Assembly (NCBI GenBank): GCA_003956705.1
Contig: QZCP01000090.1
Location: 1 to 64,000 of the forward strand
Direction of reading: 5' to 3'
Source: Brevipalpus yothersi
Lineage: Eukaryota; Arthropoda; Arachnida; Trombidiformes; Tenuipalpidae
Length of the DNA: 64,000 nt
The notes under the pieces are model-generated. The model searched no databases. It saw only the letters and a program-made list of their open reading frames with translations, and had not been told where the DNA came from. Shown piece by piece: positions 21,683-34,058 of the stretch. Each line of letters opens with the position of its first letter. Position 1 is the first letter of the stretch. A program made the position numbers and the translations under genes.

Positions 21683-23671
21683 AGAAATGTGAGTGTGATG
21701 ATATTAATCAACTTCGTGCTTCTTCGGATGAATTTGGCCAAGTGTATTGGAATCAAGCAATTGAAAATCTTTGTTTGCCAAATTGTTAATCAGCAAAAAC
21801 AAAGCGACAAACTCTATTACTGTTGGATGAGCAAAGAGAAGAAGAAGCAAAACACAAGAAATTACTTATCACTTTTGCATAAACATCAAGTAAGCATCGA
21901 TGTACTACACACATTTGATAGACGATGGATTCGTGGTGTGTAGAAGAAAGATGGCAAGGATTGATCCAGAAAAATAGACAGATACTCGAAAAATATAATG
22001 ATGATGATAATTCGAGTGGAAAGAGAGAGAGAGAGAAAAAGAAAGAGAAGGCTTTTACCTGTAAGAGGGTGGGATGTCGGCGTTCTTCAAAACAACACAT
22101 ATAAAAGGTAACTAAAACAGTAGATCAATAATCTGATCAATATTGGATGAAAATAGGGCAAGAATTAAACAAGAAATCAAACTTGTATCTCCAAAATGAG
22201 TTTATTAATAGTTGATCAACAATCATCAAACCAGTATTACTTCATCAACTCGAACTATTTTCTCAACCAAAAAAGTAAAACGCTTGATGCTTGCTGTCAA
22301 GCGTTTCGCAAAGTGCTTTTAAATTCTTTTTTCCTTCCATTTTGACCAACAGATGGCAGCTTTGAAGGCAATTTTTGAGCGAAAAAAAAACTTCGATTTT
22401 GGTTGAGATTTTTAGGATGCTTGAGATTGGAAAGTTTTTCGCAAAAGTCTCTCATGATTGAAGTTCCTTATGGGACCCTGGCCCACACGAAATTCTGATG
22501 AAATTTGGTGTGTGGGTAGTTTTTTTCGTGAACATTCGAATGACACTAGCCTCATTGTGCGGAAATGCTTGGTTAAAATTTTATGGCTTATCAAACACCA
22601 CTGATATTCTATTTGAAATTATCATTCCCACAAGTTTCGTTGCTCAGCCATTTTTTATCTGGAAGAGTTTTTTTCGGAAAGAAATTGGCCAACAAACTAT
22701 CTATCATTGGAATATATATCTACGAGATACATACAAATGTGTGCGTATCCAAAAGTTTGATAGATTGAGTGAGTGATTTTGGAGGACTTGAAAATAATTC
22801 AGACACAATTATCAGAATGATTTTTTAATATTAATATCTTCTAGGGATGAGTTCTGATTTTCCTGCTGGTAACTCATCCTAGGTATTCGAAATGCTGAGA
22901 TGAAAAAAAAGAATGATGAGGAGGGAAAGAGAACCATAGAGAGAGGCATAAAGAGAGAGGAGAGTAAAGAGGATGAAGGTAATGAGGATCATTACCGTGA
23001 ATGAAGATCCGGCATCCATGAAAACATTTCAACATTGGAAACGAATCATCGCATCGCATCTTCGCATCTTTTCAACCATTTACCTATCACTTGCTCCACC
23101 AATGATACATACAGTAGGGAAAGAAAATGTGGAGAAAGAAAAAAATATTGAAGAGGATAAGGTGAGGCTAGCTCATGAAATGTTGGGAGCAAAAAAAAAT
23201 CGGTAAATTCAAATCGCGTTTAATTAAACGATTCGTTTGTATGTTGTCCCACTCGCAACCTGCCTGAACACGTATTTTCCTGTGTGTGTTCATTTTGCAT
23301 AACCAATGCTGGGCTCTCCGCTCCAGTCCAATGATCACACACATACATAGCCCATTTGAGAGAGACATTCTCCGAGCCCAGTGATTCCAGGGTGGCCATC
23401 CATCGCTCGGGCGGCCCAAGAGAGAGAGATGGAAGCATCTTAGCATTTCCAAGCATTTCAAGAGTGCCGAGACGGGGAGAGAAGAAAGAGAGAAGAGAGA
23501 GAAGAAATGTTGATCTCAATCGGAGTCCAGAAAATCCGTATAGCGGATTAGAAAAATTTTAGATCCAATGTATGGCTCATACATTGGATGTTTATAAGAA
23601 AGAGAAAGAGAGAAAGCTTCAATATATCTTGGACCTTTTGATTTTTTCGGCTGCCTTCCTCCCACCGACCT

Positions 23672-23740
<69 letters not shown>

Positions 23741-24288
23741 TCTTGAAAAACTTTTGCTCTCAGAATTTATTTCCGAAGGATGACCAGCATCGAGTAGCTC
23801 AGATTTGGCTTCAATTTCAACCGCTATAAGAGCAATAGAGAATCAATGAATAACATGAAACAATCAATCCACTGAGAAAAAAATCTTCATGATCAAATTG
23901 ATCATTTGTTTATCCACACACACTTGGAATGATTGCAAGAAAAAACATGTCAAGATGGTGAAGTGACACGGACAGAAACACAAGAACACACTGATTTACT
24001 TTTTAATATAGTCGAATCAGCATCAGATCCAAAATAATGAGGCATAGTTTCATGAAGCATAACTCTCTCACATGTTTCCGTTGGATCACTTGTGATAAAT
24101 GAATGCCGAATGTGGCTGAGCAAAAATATTCGATCATCGAAGAAAGCCATCATCAAAGCAATCGAACGGATACTTTGACATTTGAAGTTTTTCGGCTCCA
24201 ACTTGCAACCAAAGTTTGGCCTCTCTTAGTTAGTCAGTTCTCTATGTACGCTCATACAGTGTAGTGTATATTTTAGCGTGTACAGCCT
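21683..24288. other. Intergenic region between galectin and duplication copy B
   Basis: About 2.6 kb with no recognisable gene. It holds a GA patch at 22022-22047, GA-rich sequence near 23475-23505 and a (CT)n tract at 23674-23741. ORFs at 22498-22776 and 23168-23519 on both strands overlap each other and show no domain. Confidence 0.5.
23674..23741. repeat. (CT)n microsatellite
   Basis: A tract of about 57 bp of perfect CT followed by imperfect CT/TTC repeats. Confidence 0.95.
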
Positions 24289-24451
24289 GGAGCCTTCTAT
24301 TTTGATTAATTGAGAACTCCTATCTTTGATTTGCAACTCATCCGACCGTTAACTCACAGCGATATCTGGAGGCATTTAACGTTTACCAGGCATTGCAATT
24401 AACAGGCACAACAACGTTTGTCTTTCGTCATGAAATTTTAAATACTTCTTT

Positions 24452-25972
24452 TCATTCCTTGTTTGTGTCCTCGACTCGTCTCACTATTGCTTTGTGAGCA
24501 ATACCAACTTCATTTCGATCGATCTGAGTGTCTTTAAGAATCTTCGTGTGAACTCTAGGCTTAGGAGGCTCATTCAATATTGCCGGATCAAATTGTGGTT
24601 CTGCCATTTTGCGCCATTTGTTGAGCAGTACTGATCCTTCTGATTTTTTGACCAATCTCAATTTGTTAGAGAGTAGATTGTGAAGAACTTTGGAAGATCC
24701 TGGTTCAATCAATTTGTTACGAGGACTTGGATTGTTTGACAGGAACAAAATGGAATCTGGACTTTGACTGCCAGTTTCTTCCGCTTCACGACGATGGCAA
24801 CGAGCATTGAAACTTGAGAGGCCACTTTCATATCCTTCACTTTCCAAACTTGAATCGAAATCGGCTGCCAATGATTCAGAGAAGGGCAAGTAAGATCCAG
24901 ATAAGGATGGCCAAGCGGCAAGATTGGGCTCAGATTTCTGCTTCATTTCATCTTTCAGTTCATGGAATGCTCTCAGTAATACACTGTACTTTTTCTTCAT
25001 GCCCAATAATTCCGAGGAGAGAACATTTTGGCATTCATGTGCCAAGTCAAGAGCGCTTTGGAGCCCTTCGTTTTCGAGTGAAATATTTTGAATCTTCTTA
25101 TGAAGGTCAACAGGCTGATCATCACCACTGGATCTTTGTCTATTCGCCTGACGAGAGGAACATGGTTCATCTTTACAAAAAATATCTTTAATCTGTTGGA
25201 GAAGCAAATCTTTTTGGGCAGTTATGGCAATATTTTCCTCCTTCAAACGATCAATTTCCCTAAGTTTGGCTCTTGATTCTTCGATTTCCTGTCTCATTGT
25301 TTCCATTAGTTTTCGACTTTTTTCCAACTCTTCATCACGATCTTTTTGTACCAATTCAGAAAACAATGATACAGGCTCACCACATCCGGTCACAACTGTA
25401 TCAATGCTGGTAAGTGAGCCCGCCATTGATCCGGCTGACAGCTCTCGATGAGCTTGTTCCCGGAATGCTTCCAATGAACGGCGAAGTTCATCATTCTCTT
25501 CACTCATATATTTAATTTTATCACATAATTCTTCATATTTAGCTCGTAAAGAGGTGAGCTCCAAATTTTCTTGGACCAATTTTTCGATATCTTTGAGAAG
25601 ACAATCTATTTTATTATCAAGCTCATTGTCCTTCTCATACACCGATTTGATTTCATCTTCCAAATCTTTGGCACATTTACGATAAAATTTTGACTCATTT
25701 ACAATCACTTCATGATTTTTTCTCAGACCATCAAATTCATTCTTCATTCTCTCATATTCTTCACCTTCCACCATGGTGGTGAGAAGGTCATTCAAACTGC
25801 GTATACGTGCTTTACACAGATCTCTTTCCTCAGTTAATCGGGCAATTTGTTCGTCTTTACGTTTACAGTCTATTTCAAGTTCTTCAACTTTTAAACGCTC
25901 CGTTTCAAGTTGTCTTAATAAATTACGATTACAAGATCGAGGTGGACTTTTCACAGATGATGAACTTGTCAT
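24452..25972 (-). CDS. Coiled-coil protein, duplicate copy B
   Basis: A 506-residue single-exon ORF with the same length and layout as copy A: two long Glu/Lys/Leu-rich coiled-coil blocks, a Gly/Ser hinge before SLFSELVQKD, and a Ser-rich C-terminus. Only three residues differ from copy A: Gly to Asp in the SSGDxQ stretch, Ser to Leu in WPSxSGS, and Met to Thr in VEDxNKE near the end. Most of the roughly 24 base differences are synonymous, so both copies look constrained or homogenised. Start and upstream stop are conserved. The family is not recognised; see copy A for the weak adaptor-like hint. Confidence 0.8.
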   Translation of the reverse strand: MTSSSSVKSPPRSCNRNLLRQLETERLKVEELEIDCKRKDEQIARLTEERDLCKARIRSLNDLLTTMVEGEEYERMKNEFDGLRKNHEVIVNESKFYRKCAKDLEDEIKSVYEKDNELDNKIDCLLKDIEKLVQENLELTSLRAKYEELCDKIKYMSEENDELRRSLEAFREQAHRELSAGSMAGSLTSIDTVVTGCGEPVSLFSELVQKDRDEELEKSRKLMETMRQEIEESRAKLREIDRLKEENIAITAQKDLLLQQIKDIFCKDEPCSSRQANRQRSSGDDQPVDLHKKIQNISLENEGLQSALDLAHECQNVLSSELLGMKKKYSVLLRAFHELKDEMKQKSEPNLAAWPSLSGSYLPFSESLAADFDSSLESEGYESGLSSFNARCHRREAEETGSQSPDSILFLSNNPSPRNKLIEPGSSKVLHNLLSNKLRLVKKSEGSVLLNKWRKMAEPQFDPAILNEPPKPRVHTKILKDTQIDRNEVGIAHKAIVRRVEDTNKE

Positions 25973-26264
25973 GATGCTGTTGATGCGATAGCTGATGATT
26001 ATGTCTATTAACGGTGATCACAGTATGAGCAATATACGATAATAATGATATTAATATTGCGGATACAATCAAAAGCAGTTGTTGTTGTTGTTGTTGTTGT
26101 TGTTGTTGGTGTTGATGTTGATGTTCATTGATGGTATCGCTGAATTGAGGTACACTATGTACTGATACTAACTGTGATGATATTGATGGTGATAGTAGTT
26201 GCCGCTGTTTCTCAATCACATAGCATTCAAAATGAACACAATCATTATCAGTACGACTCATCAT
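25929..26264 (-). other. Upstream ORF overlapping the coiled-coil start, copy B
   Basis: A 111-codon counterpart of the upstream ORF in copy A. A longer Gln/His run (HQHQHQ then ten Gln) comes from trinucleotide expansion. The ORF stays open and the hydrophobic LLLIVSAILISLLSYI stretch is unchanged. Confidence 0.3.
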
Positions 26265-26527
26265 TATCCTGAAGGAATAATGAAATTCGAGAAACTGTGG
26301 CTATGGGGTATCAAAGGGTAAACATGATGATGAAGAAGAAGGGGAACATCCCTTTAATCATTTCTTTCTCTCTTTCTCTCTCTCTATACACTTATTATCG
26401 AATCAAAAACCATAGAGAAAGAGAAAGCAAAACCGATACAGCTCAAGTTGCTGCAATCGCAATTGATTTTGCTCTCTTTTTTTCCTCTACACACACAATG
26501 TACTTGTACTGGGCACAATTAAGCAGA

Positions 26528-27754
26528 GTGATTCCGAATCGATTAATCGTAAAAAATTACAGCTGATCACACACACCCATACGAACCGTTATTTCTGTCT
26601 CCTTCTCTCGAATATGTAACCTACACAATCAACTTTGATCCGGTGTTGAACATGGACACAAAAAGTGAAATGTTGTAAGTTACAACTTGTAACGGCAATG
26701 ATGATGATGATGATGATCTTTGAAGATGATAAAAGTTATCATCGTAAACATTGAAAGGCGGTATTTTTGAATCAAACCATTTACAGTTATGTTTGGTATG
26801 TTTATCTTACTGGTTGAGTGTGAAAGAGAAAGAGTAAATCAAATTGCTTTTCATCGTATTTCATTTTATCATGGCACAAAAATAATACATGTAATATCAA
26901 TAATGATTTAGGTAAACATTGTGTGTATGTGTGTGTGTGATGAAAGAGTTTGCGCGCTCACGAAAATTGAGTGGCATAAAAATTGAAGGTTTTTATAACG
27001 GGACTTACTGGAATAAGGTGTATAATAATAATATCGTTACATGTGAATCTGGTTTGGAGCATTAACGGTACATTTTTAATGATCTCTTTTTCTCTTATAC
27101 TTTCTTGATATTGAGAGAATGAAAAAAAATAATTGTACATTTAATTGAAGCGGAGCAAAATGTGTTGAGTTATTAAAGTATGAATATTTTTCTCTTCTGA
27201 AAAGTGCAATAATTACGAATGGCTACTCTTCATTGATAATCTGAGGACTTTAGTACTCAAATGTACCGGAATTTTTCAAACTTTTTCTAACTTTCTCCCC
27301 TGATTGACGATATGTTGACACTTTCCCCTCACGAATGTGTGCAATTGCACAGCTCTGCGGAATGGAAAACTTTATTCATGGAATTGTATTGGAAATCTTT
27401 TCAAATTGAAAGCGTCTATTTTCCATGGAAATTTTCAGAATAAAATACATAGATTTCAAGTGATTCTAAAATAATCAAAAGCAACTTAAATAGAACCTGA
27501 TTTTCGAATAGCGCGCTATTATGTGACTTCTCATTCATTTAAACCAACAGAATTTCAGAAACTATTCAGATAAACTTTCCAATGCCGGTTGCGAAAAGTT
27601 TTGTTTTTCAAGATGATCAATTTAATTACTGTAAATTTTTCAGGCTCGAATTTCTTACCATTAACTTCTGAAAATTTGTAACTTGTTTATGTTTATGTGT
27701 ATCATAGATCTTGTTATATTTCCTTCAGCGAAATTATTACTATTATTTATTATT
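26528..27754. other. Intergenic region, nothing recognised
   Basis: 1.2 kb of AT-rich sequence from the duplication edge to the racemase start. It has a (gatgat)n run near 26697-26716 and a short GT run near 26923-26938. No supported ORF. Confidence 0.5.
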
Positions 27755-28991
27755 ATGGCTTTGAAAAATATTCGTGTCATCGAGATGGTTGGTCTTGCTC
27801 CAGGTCCGTTCTGTGGTCAAATTTTACGAGACTTTGGTGCTGAAGTTATTCGAATTGAGAAGGTAAGAGATATTAGGAAACTGGAAACTTGAAAGGAAAG
27901 CTGGACATCATGTTCATAGATCATTTTCTTTATTTGAATAGATCGGTGGCTCTATAATCAAAGATTTTCTAACAAGAGGTAAACAAACGCTCCAAGTTGA
28001 TCTCAAGTCGCCTCAAGGAGTAAAAGTGATCGAAAAATTATGCAGTAAAGCTGATGTTCTAATTGATCCATTTCGCGCTGGTGTCATGGAACGCCTTGGG
28101 CTGGGACCGGAAAGCTTAACTCATCTTAATAAGCAACTAATTTATGCAAGACTTACCGGATATGGTCAACATGGTCCACTTTCGAAAGTTGCTGGTCATG
28201 ATTTGAATTATCTGGCAATATCTGGTGTCCTCTCCTTACTAGGCTCACCTAAGCCAGCTCTACCTCAAGGACCAGTAAATTTTTTGGCTGATTTTGCTGG
28301 TGGAAGTCTTACTTGTGCTCTGGGAATTTGCATGGCTTTATTGGAGCGCAATCAATCAGGCTTGGGACAAGTGATCGATGCCAATATGACCGAAGGTTCC
28401 CGATATTTGAGCACATATATGCACTTTACTCGTAATGATGATTCTCCGATTGCAAAACTTATTTGGCCTCAAAAATCGGAGAGAGGTCGGAATTTACTAG
28501 ACGGAGGTGCAGCTTTCTATTCAGTTTATGAGACTAAAGATGGAAAATACATGGCCGTTGGAGCAATAGAGCCTCAGTTTTTTAATGAATTGTGCGAAAT
28601 CTTAGAAATTGACAGGAACAAATTTTCTCCTGGCTTATTGGACAACGATGATGATGGAGCTCTCCGGAAGGAGCTCACAAGAATATTCAAATCTAAAACT
28701 CGTGATGAATGGTCCAAAATTTTTCACCAGAAAGATGCTTGTGTTACGCCGGTTTTGGACTATGAAGAAGCGTGCGATTATGAACACAATAAAGTTCGAC
28801 AAGCAAGCTTGCCAGATGGATCACCTATCCCAGCACCTAGACTCACCAGGACACCATCCAATCCACCCGATAGAGAATCTGAAATTCCTGATCTTCATCA
28901 ATTCTTGGTGGATAAAGGAATCGATCCAACCGAATGTGATCAGTTTATCACTCAAGGTGTTGTTAAATTAGCAAACAAGTCGAATTTATAA
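27755..28991 (+). CDS. Amacr: Alpha-methylacyl-CoA racemase
   Basis: Two exons, 27755-27862 and 27942-28991, give 385 residues, the usual length for the CoA-transferase family III racemase. The enzyme interconverts R and S 2-methyl-branched acyl-CoAs so that pristanic acid and bile-type side chains can enter beta-oxidation in peroxisomes and mitochondria. Start: MALKNIRVIEMVGLAPGPFC, the classic N-terminus; an in-frame Met 24 codons upstream is disfavoured by this match. Catalytic residues are in place: His122 (GHDLNYL), Asp153 (LADFAGG) and Glu246 (GAIEPQFF). The CoA-contact strand ARLTGYGQHGPL is intact. The C-terminus is NKSNL, which could act as a weak peroxisomal signal, although this is uncertain. 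A possible poly(A) signal AATAAA lies at 29285-29290, about 295 bp after the stop. Confidence 0.95.
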
Positions 28992-29371
28992 AATGCTCTT
29001 CCTCTAATTGTTTTTGAGGGAACATCTCTCTTTCTCTCTCTTTCTCCAAAATACTCCTCTGGGATGCATTCAAATATGATTGTAATTCCTTTCAAAATAG
29101 TTCGCTCAGCGAAATTTGCCATTTATAACTTTCCATTATCGGTACTAATGCTGGTACCGATAATGAGTATTGGTTTGGAAAAGCAATTCCAATTATGTCC
29201 TAGGATCATTGAAAACAAAGGCTCCACCTTCCCAATTTATTGGTCAAAATTGGATAACGTTCGAAGCGAAAAGAATCTCGTGTGAATAAAGTTGAAATGC
29301 AATTACTCAAACACAAGGCACTCTCTCTCCCCCTTCAACATGGCTACTACTAGCCATTGGCTGGTCCTCTT

Positions 29372-29424
<53 letters not shown>

Positions 29425-31339
29425 AAAATCTGATTAACTAATAGCAATCATGATGGCGACTCTAGTGGTGCTATTCTCACTCGAATCATGTTGAACACAC
29501 ACTTGGTGGTGGTTATTGCCCAGTATAGTTGATGGTGATGGTGATGTAGAGCATGATTCCTTGTGACTCCACATCAAATTCAGCTGTGTGTATGTGTAGT
29601 ATGGAATACACTTGTATTCTTCATCCCAGAGTGTGTATCTGGAGGAGAACGAAGAAGCAGAAGAGGCATCGGAAGCGTCGGGAGAAAGGGAAGGATGTGG
29701 ATGTGCGCAAAATTTCACTCTCTTACGAATTATCGATCGTATAAAGTAGAGCCCTTTAGTCAATCAGCTTCCATCGATCAGCTTCAAAGAGGGGGCTGGG
29801 GGTGGTAAAATAGTGAAGGGATGGAGGCTCAACAATCCTTGGGGTGTAAGCTCGAGCAACCAGGAGAGGGGGGTGCAAGAGACCGGAAAATTTTCTCTCT
29901 CTTATCATCAAAAGATTCTCTTTCTTTTTCTGGTGAACACATCTCCCGGTGGAAGTAGTCTGCATTGGAAAAAGAATAATGCAATAAGAGCAGCTCAGGC
30001 CACTAGCGGAATAATATTCAGACATACACATATACACAAACACACATTAGGATGAGGACGTAATCCGAATCGAATTGCCTAATCGATCTTGAATCTTTAT
30101 ACAGTCTGATATTTTTTTTTTGAATTTTGGTGTTTTTTGATGGAATGACAACACTCTGGACAAGTTCGAAGGATCTGGATGATGTTGTGAAAGTTAATGT
30201 CCAGAGGCTGAAGCATTTGAGAGACTTAATTTCTTGTCTTGCTTCATTCAGCCTATTCAGCATATCAGAGTTCAGACACACTCACCAAAATCGAACATGA
30301 AGAAAACAAAAGTCGATTAAGTGTCATGCTGATGAGGCATAGTGAACAGAGGATGGATCACTGGTTGTTATGATGATTATGCATGATTGAGGTTGGTCTT
30401 GGTGTTGCAAATCAAGAATCAATTTTTATTTCATAGAGAAAGAGGAGAGAGAGAAAGAGCGGGAGAAAGTGAGAAAGAGAGAGAGAGAGAAGGAGAGAGA
30501 TAGAAGAATGCTTTCAAGAAGAGAAAAATTCGATCATGATAGACGTCAGAATGAATGAGAAGTGTTTCACATGATCAGATCAGTTTGATGATGATGGTCC
30601 ATTCATCAAAAATGACATATAATCGAGAGATGGTTCGCTGGTTCATGGTGAAGCTTATCGTCTTTTGCATGAGAATCAATTTGAACAGTGGAGCAAAACA
30701 ATTGAATTGAAGAAAAAATTTAAAGAATGGAAAAAGAGTTCATCATCAGTCATCATGACCATGAGAGTATGGATAAAAACAAAACTTAACAGTAAACTGA
30801 CCCTGTGAATAAGTATTCAAATATGCTGGTTTTGGTTTGAAGAGAGAGAGAGAGAGAGAAAAAAATTTTTTGACTAGAAGATGTTGCGATCCGTTTTTCT
30901 TTTCTTCTTCTTCTCCATCTTCTTCTTCTTTTCATTTGGCATCTAGTTTTTTTGGACAATTGAGAGAGATGATTATGAGAAAAAAGATAATTTCCATGTG
31001 TCAAATGATTTCGTTTTCATTTTTTAGTGGGTGAGTGTATTTTGGTGTGAATGGAATCGATGAATGGTTAGTGGATTGGACTTCGATTTTTTTTTCTTCT
31101 TCTTTCGCTTCTCTCGTATTTTGAGATAGAATTTGGCGATGAAAATGATGGCCTCAGATATTTACAGAATCAAATAACTTTTTTTTCTTGTCTTCTTTAT
31201 CGAGTATATCAAGAGAAACCCGATTGCAATGAACAAAATTAATTCACACAATTCTGTTCTCTTTTTGGGAATCCTTGAATCTCTTGTGGTTTTGGTATTT
31301 CTATTTTCTTCTTCTTCTTCTTCATCTCCTTTCCACTCA
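28992..31339. other. Intergenic region between racemase and DM-domain gene
   Basis: About 2.3 kb of 3' flank for both neighbours. It holds the racemase poly(A) signal (29285-29290), a (CT)n tract (29377-29423), GA-rich sequence at 30437-30503 and T-rich/TTC runs near 30897-30934. No ORF with a recognisable domain. Confidence 0.5.
29377..29423. repeat. (CT)n microsatellite
   Basis: About 23 CT units, 3' of the racemase. Confidence 0.95.
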
Positions 31340-34058
31340 TTAATAAGAATCAAAATCAAAATTAGAAGGAGATATGTTTGAGCCAATTTCCGATTGAGTT
31401 TGGCCACTTCGACCAATGTGATGGCCACTTTCCTGATAATCATATTCTCTTCGTCCATAGAGATAATTTATATTGCCTGAAGTTTCTGTGGATAACAATG
31501 AGAAAGCATGCGAATAGAAAGAGAGAAGAAAATTTTTCAAATATATAGATAGTTGGACCAACCAAATGTATTCCTCAATTATTTTGGATAAATGTCATTC
31601 CTAATCATATTTAGATGATGATAAGTGATGCGAAAATAAGCCTTACCATTATGATTGGGATATGATGAGTAGGAATGTCCATTATTCCAGAAAGCAGGAT
31701 TATTGTTCCAATTGGAGTATTCACTTGATCCCCATGCGTTCTGGTGATATACCGGTGAGTATCGATTTGCATGAGGAATATTTGAATGGGAAGGAGGTGG
31801 TGGCGGGGGTGGAGGTGGATGATGTGCATGGTGAAGATGAGGATGATGGTGTGATGTGGCCGGAAGATTGCTCTCAGGATACATCCATTCGTTGGGCCCT
31901 GGAACTGAGCACATCATCTGTTGCGACTAAATCAATGGTTGGATTGATGCCAGAGTAAGAGAGAGAGAGAGAGAGAAAGAAAAGAAAAATTGATTTAAAA
32001 TGGCAATACTATTTTAATGATCCAAGAAGGCATCAAAAATTATGATGATGCTAATGATTTATTGATGGATAAAAGAAACGGAGAGATGGTATATTCAATT
32101 TGAAATGCTCACCCGATGTGCCATCTCTTCGTTTGGTGGATAATCTTGGCCACAATAGAGTGGTGCATGAATCATTCGAGAAGGAATTTGACTATTGTAT
32201 GAGCCAAAATTATTGATACTATATGATGATGTCTGATGAGGTCCCGATGGTATGCCTGATGGCTGTGAGCCAGAAGATCGGTGATCATCACAACCAGCCG
32301 AACTGTTGATACTATTGGCACTGTTACCACTGTTATTGGCAATCGACGGATTCGATGCTGATCCAGAAGAATAATCTGTTTGATATGAATCATTTGCCAA
32401 TTGATAATCTGTACTCTGTGGCTCATTATACCATTTGCTCATCAAAATTTTGTCAACTGTCTTCTCAAAGTCATTGCCACATTGATCTGGATAATTGATA
32501 CAGAAAAAGAGAGAGAAAAAAAATAATTATAACGGTAAATTGATTGAAGCGAAAGAGAGAAAGCCTGAGAGAGGCGAAAGAAAAGGAGGCAAAAAAGAAC
32601 TAATAATTTCAAACTTCTTATATGGATGGTTGATAATCAATCGATCATGAGAACAGGATAGAAAATAAAGGAGAGAAAAGAATAACATCATTTAGAAGTC
32701 CTACCGAACAAAGCTTGAAGCGTAGAGGGTGAATAATCTGGGAATGTTAAGCACAGTGTATGGAAGTTATTGATCTTGGAGTGACCAGAATTTTTGCTTG
32801 TCGAAGAGGAAGAAGAAGAATTCACAGAGGAATTGTTGGTCGAATTTGGATTATTGGAAGCTGATACAGAAGCGGCCGAAGGTCCAGAAACAGAATTGCC
32901 GGCCACATTGCCGCTACCATTATTTGTGATAGCATTATTATTACTACTCGATGATAAACTGTTTGCGCTGGGACCGGAGGAGCCGCTGATTGCTGTTGGA
33001 TTAAACCAAGTGGAATTTGATTCACTAGTATCTGCATTCTGAATATTCATCGATATCTGAGGACTTCCATGACATCGAGTGCTACTTCCAGTGCTACCAC
33101 TTCCTGCAAGGGCCCAAGCAAAATACAATATCATTAAACGACTCTACTTGAAAACTATTTCTTTTTCTTTCTCTCATGAAACTATGATGATTATTATGCA
33201 AGCCTAGAGGATCAGCTATTCTAAGGATAGAAGCTTATTCGAATTGAACTTTTCTACATGCAAACTGAGGGAAGGAAAGAGAGAGACTAGAGAGAATGCT
33301 GACATGAGAAACAAACATCGACAAGCTAATCATGATCATCGAGAATAATCGTGCTCTAAATCGTCAAATAATGATCCGATCTTATTCCTCATCATCAGAC
33401 CAGAATACAGTGTCAGGAACATCATGCTACTGTTATCAAGGTTTTCTTCTCCGGTTTTTTCTCGTCGGGTGAAAGAAAATTTTCAACAACTACAAAATAA
33501 TTGAGCCCGAAATGTGTGTGAGTATGGTGTATATGATTAAAATGACAGATTATAAGATTGAAGAGAGTAAAAATGAGAGGAAAAAAGAATATATTCTTCA
33601 AATGAGAAAGGAGAGGATAGAAAATTAACAATCGGCTTACCTGGTGAGGATACACCTCCATTGCTGTTTTCTTCCTTTATTTCCAAGCTCTTTTGAGTTT
33701 TATAAATTATAGATCTTTTCCGATTATTCAGATGATTAGATCTGATAATGGGGAGGGTAAAGAAGTAAAATTGATCGATAATTAGAGAGAGCGAGAGAGA
33801 AAATCTATGATGAATTGGACAAGCGAGACTTATTTGTCTGACCGCTTCAATGTAATAGGATGTTCAAGAATCACTTTAATTGAGTATGGAGAAGAAAAAG
33901 AATAAGAAGACGAAGAATACTCACTTCACGAGCTGACAATCTGAACAAGGGCAATCTTTGTAAGGACATTTGTGCTGGAGAACTCGAACATCTCGGTCCC
34001 CATGGAATCGACATCTCGAACATGTCGGACTTTTCCTATTTTTACTTTGAGCTTTCAT
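31340..34058 (-). CDS. DM-domain (DMRT) transcription factor with DMA-like domain
   Basis: Six exons: 34058-33925, 33741-33641, 33103-32705, 32486-32113, 31917-31647, 31485-31340, giving 474 residues. The first exon encodes a DM zinc module, SPTCSRCRFHG through HKCPYKDCPCSDCQLV, with all eight ligands present (Cys13, Cys16, His19, His29, Cys31, Cys36, Cys38, Cys41). A basic tail follows (NNRKRSIIYKTQKS). The spacing between His29 and Cys31 is two residues shorter than in typical DM domains. A second motif, spliced across exons 3 and 4 at about residues 198-226 (FPDYSPSTLQALFG, then DQCGNDFEKTVDKIL), matches the helical DMA domain of DMRT3/4/5-type factors such as Dmrt93B or Dmrt99B. The rest is Ser/Asn-rich, then His-rich with a nine-Pro run. 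An in-frame TAA directly precedes the start ATG. Subfamily assignment is tentative. DMRT proteins act in sexual and neuronal differentiation. Confidence 0.82.

Larger units (their letters stand above)
24289..26527. repeat. Segmental duplication, copy B (2.24 kb)
   Basis: Direct repeat of 16575-18814. Over the coding part I count about 24 base differences in 1521. The 5' flank has more differences, mainly length changes in a CAA/GTT run near 26078-26110 and in a short CT run near 26370. Breakpoints are sharp on both sides. Confidence 0.93.

Noticed and set aside
22498..22776. A 92-codon plus-strand ORF with hydrophobic residues
   Set aside because: No family resemblance, no splice partners, AT-rich background composition.
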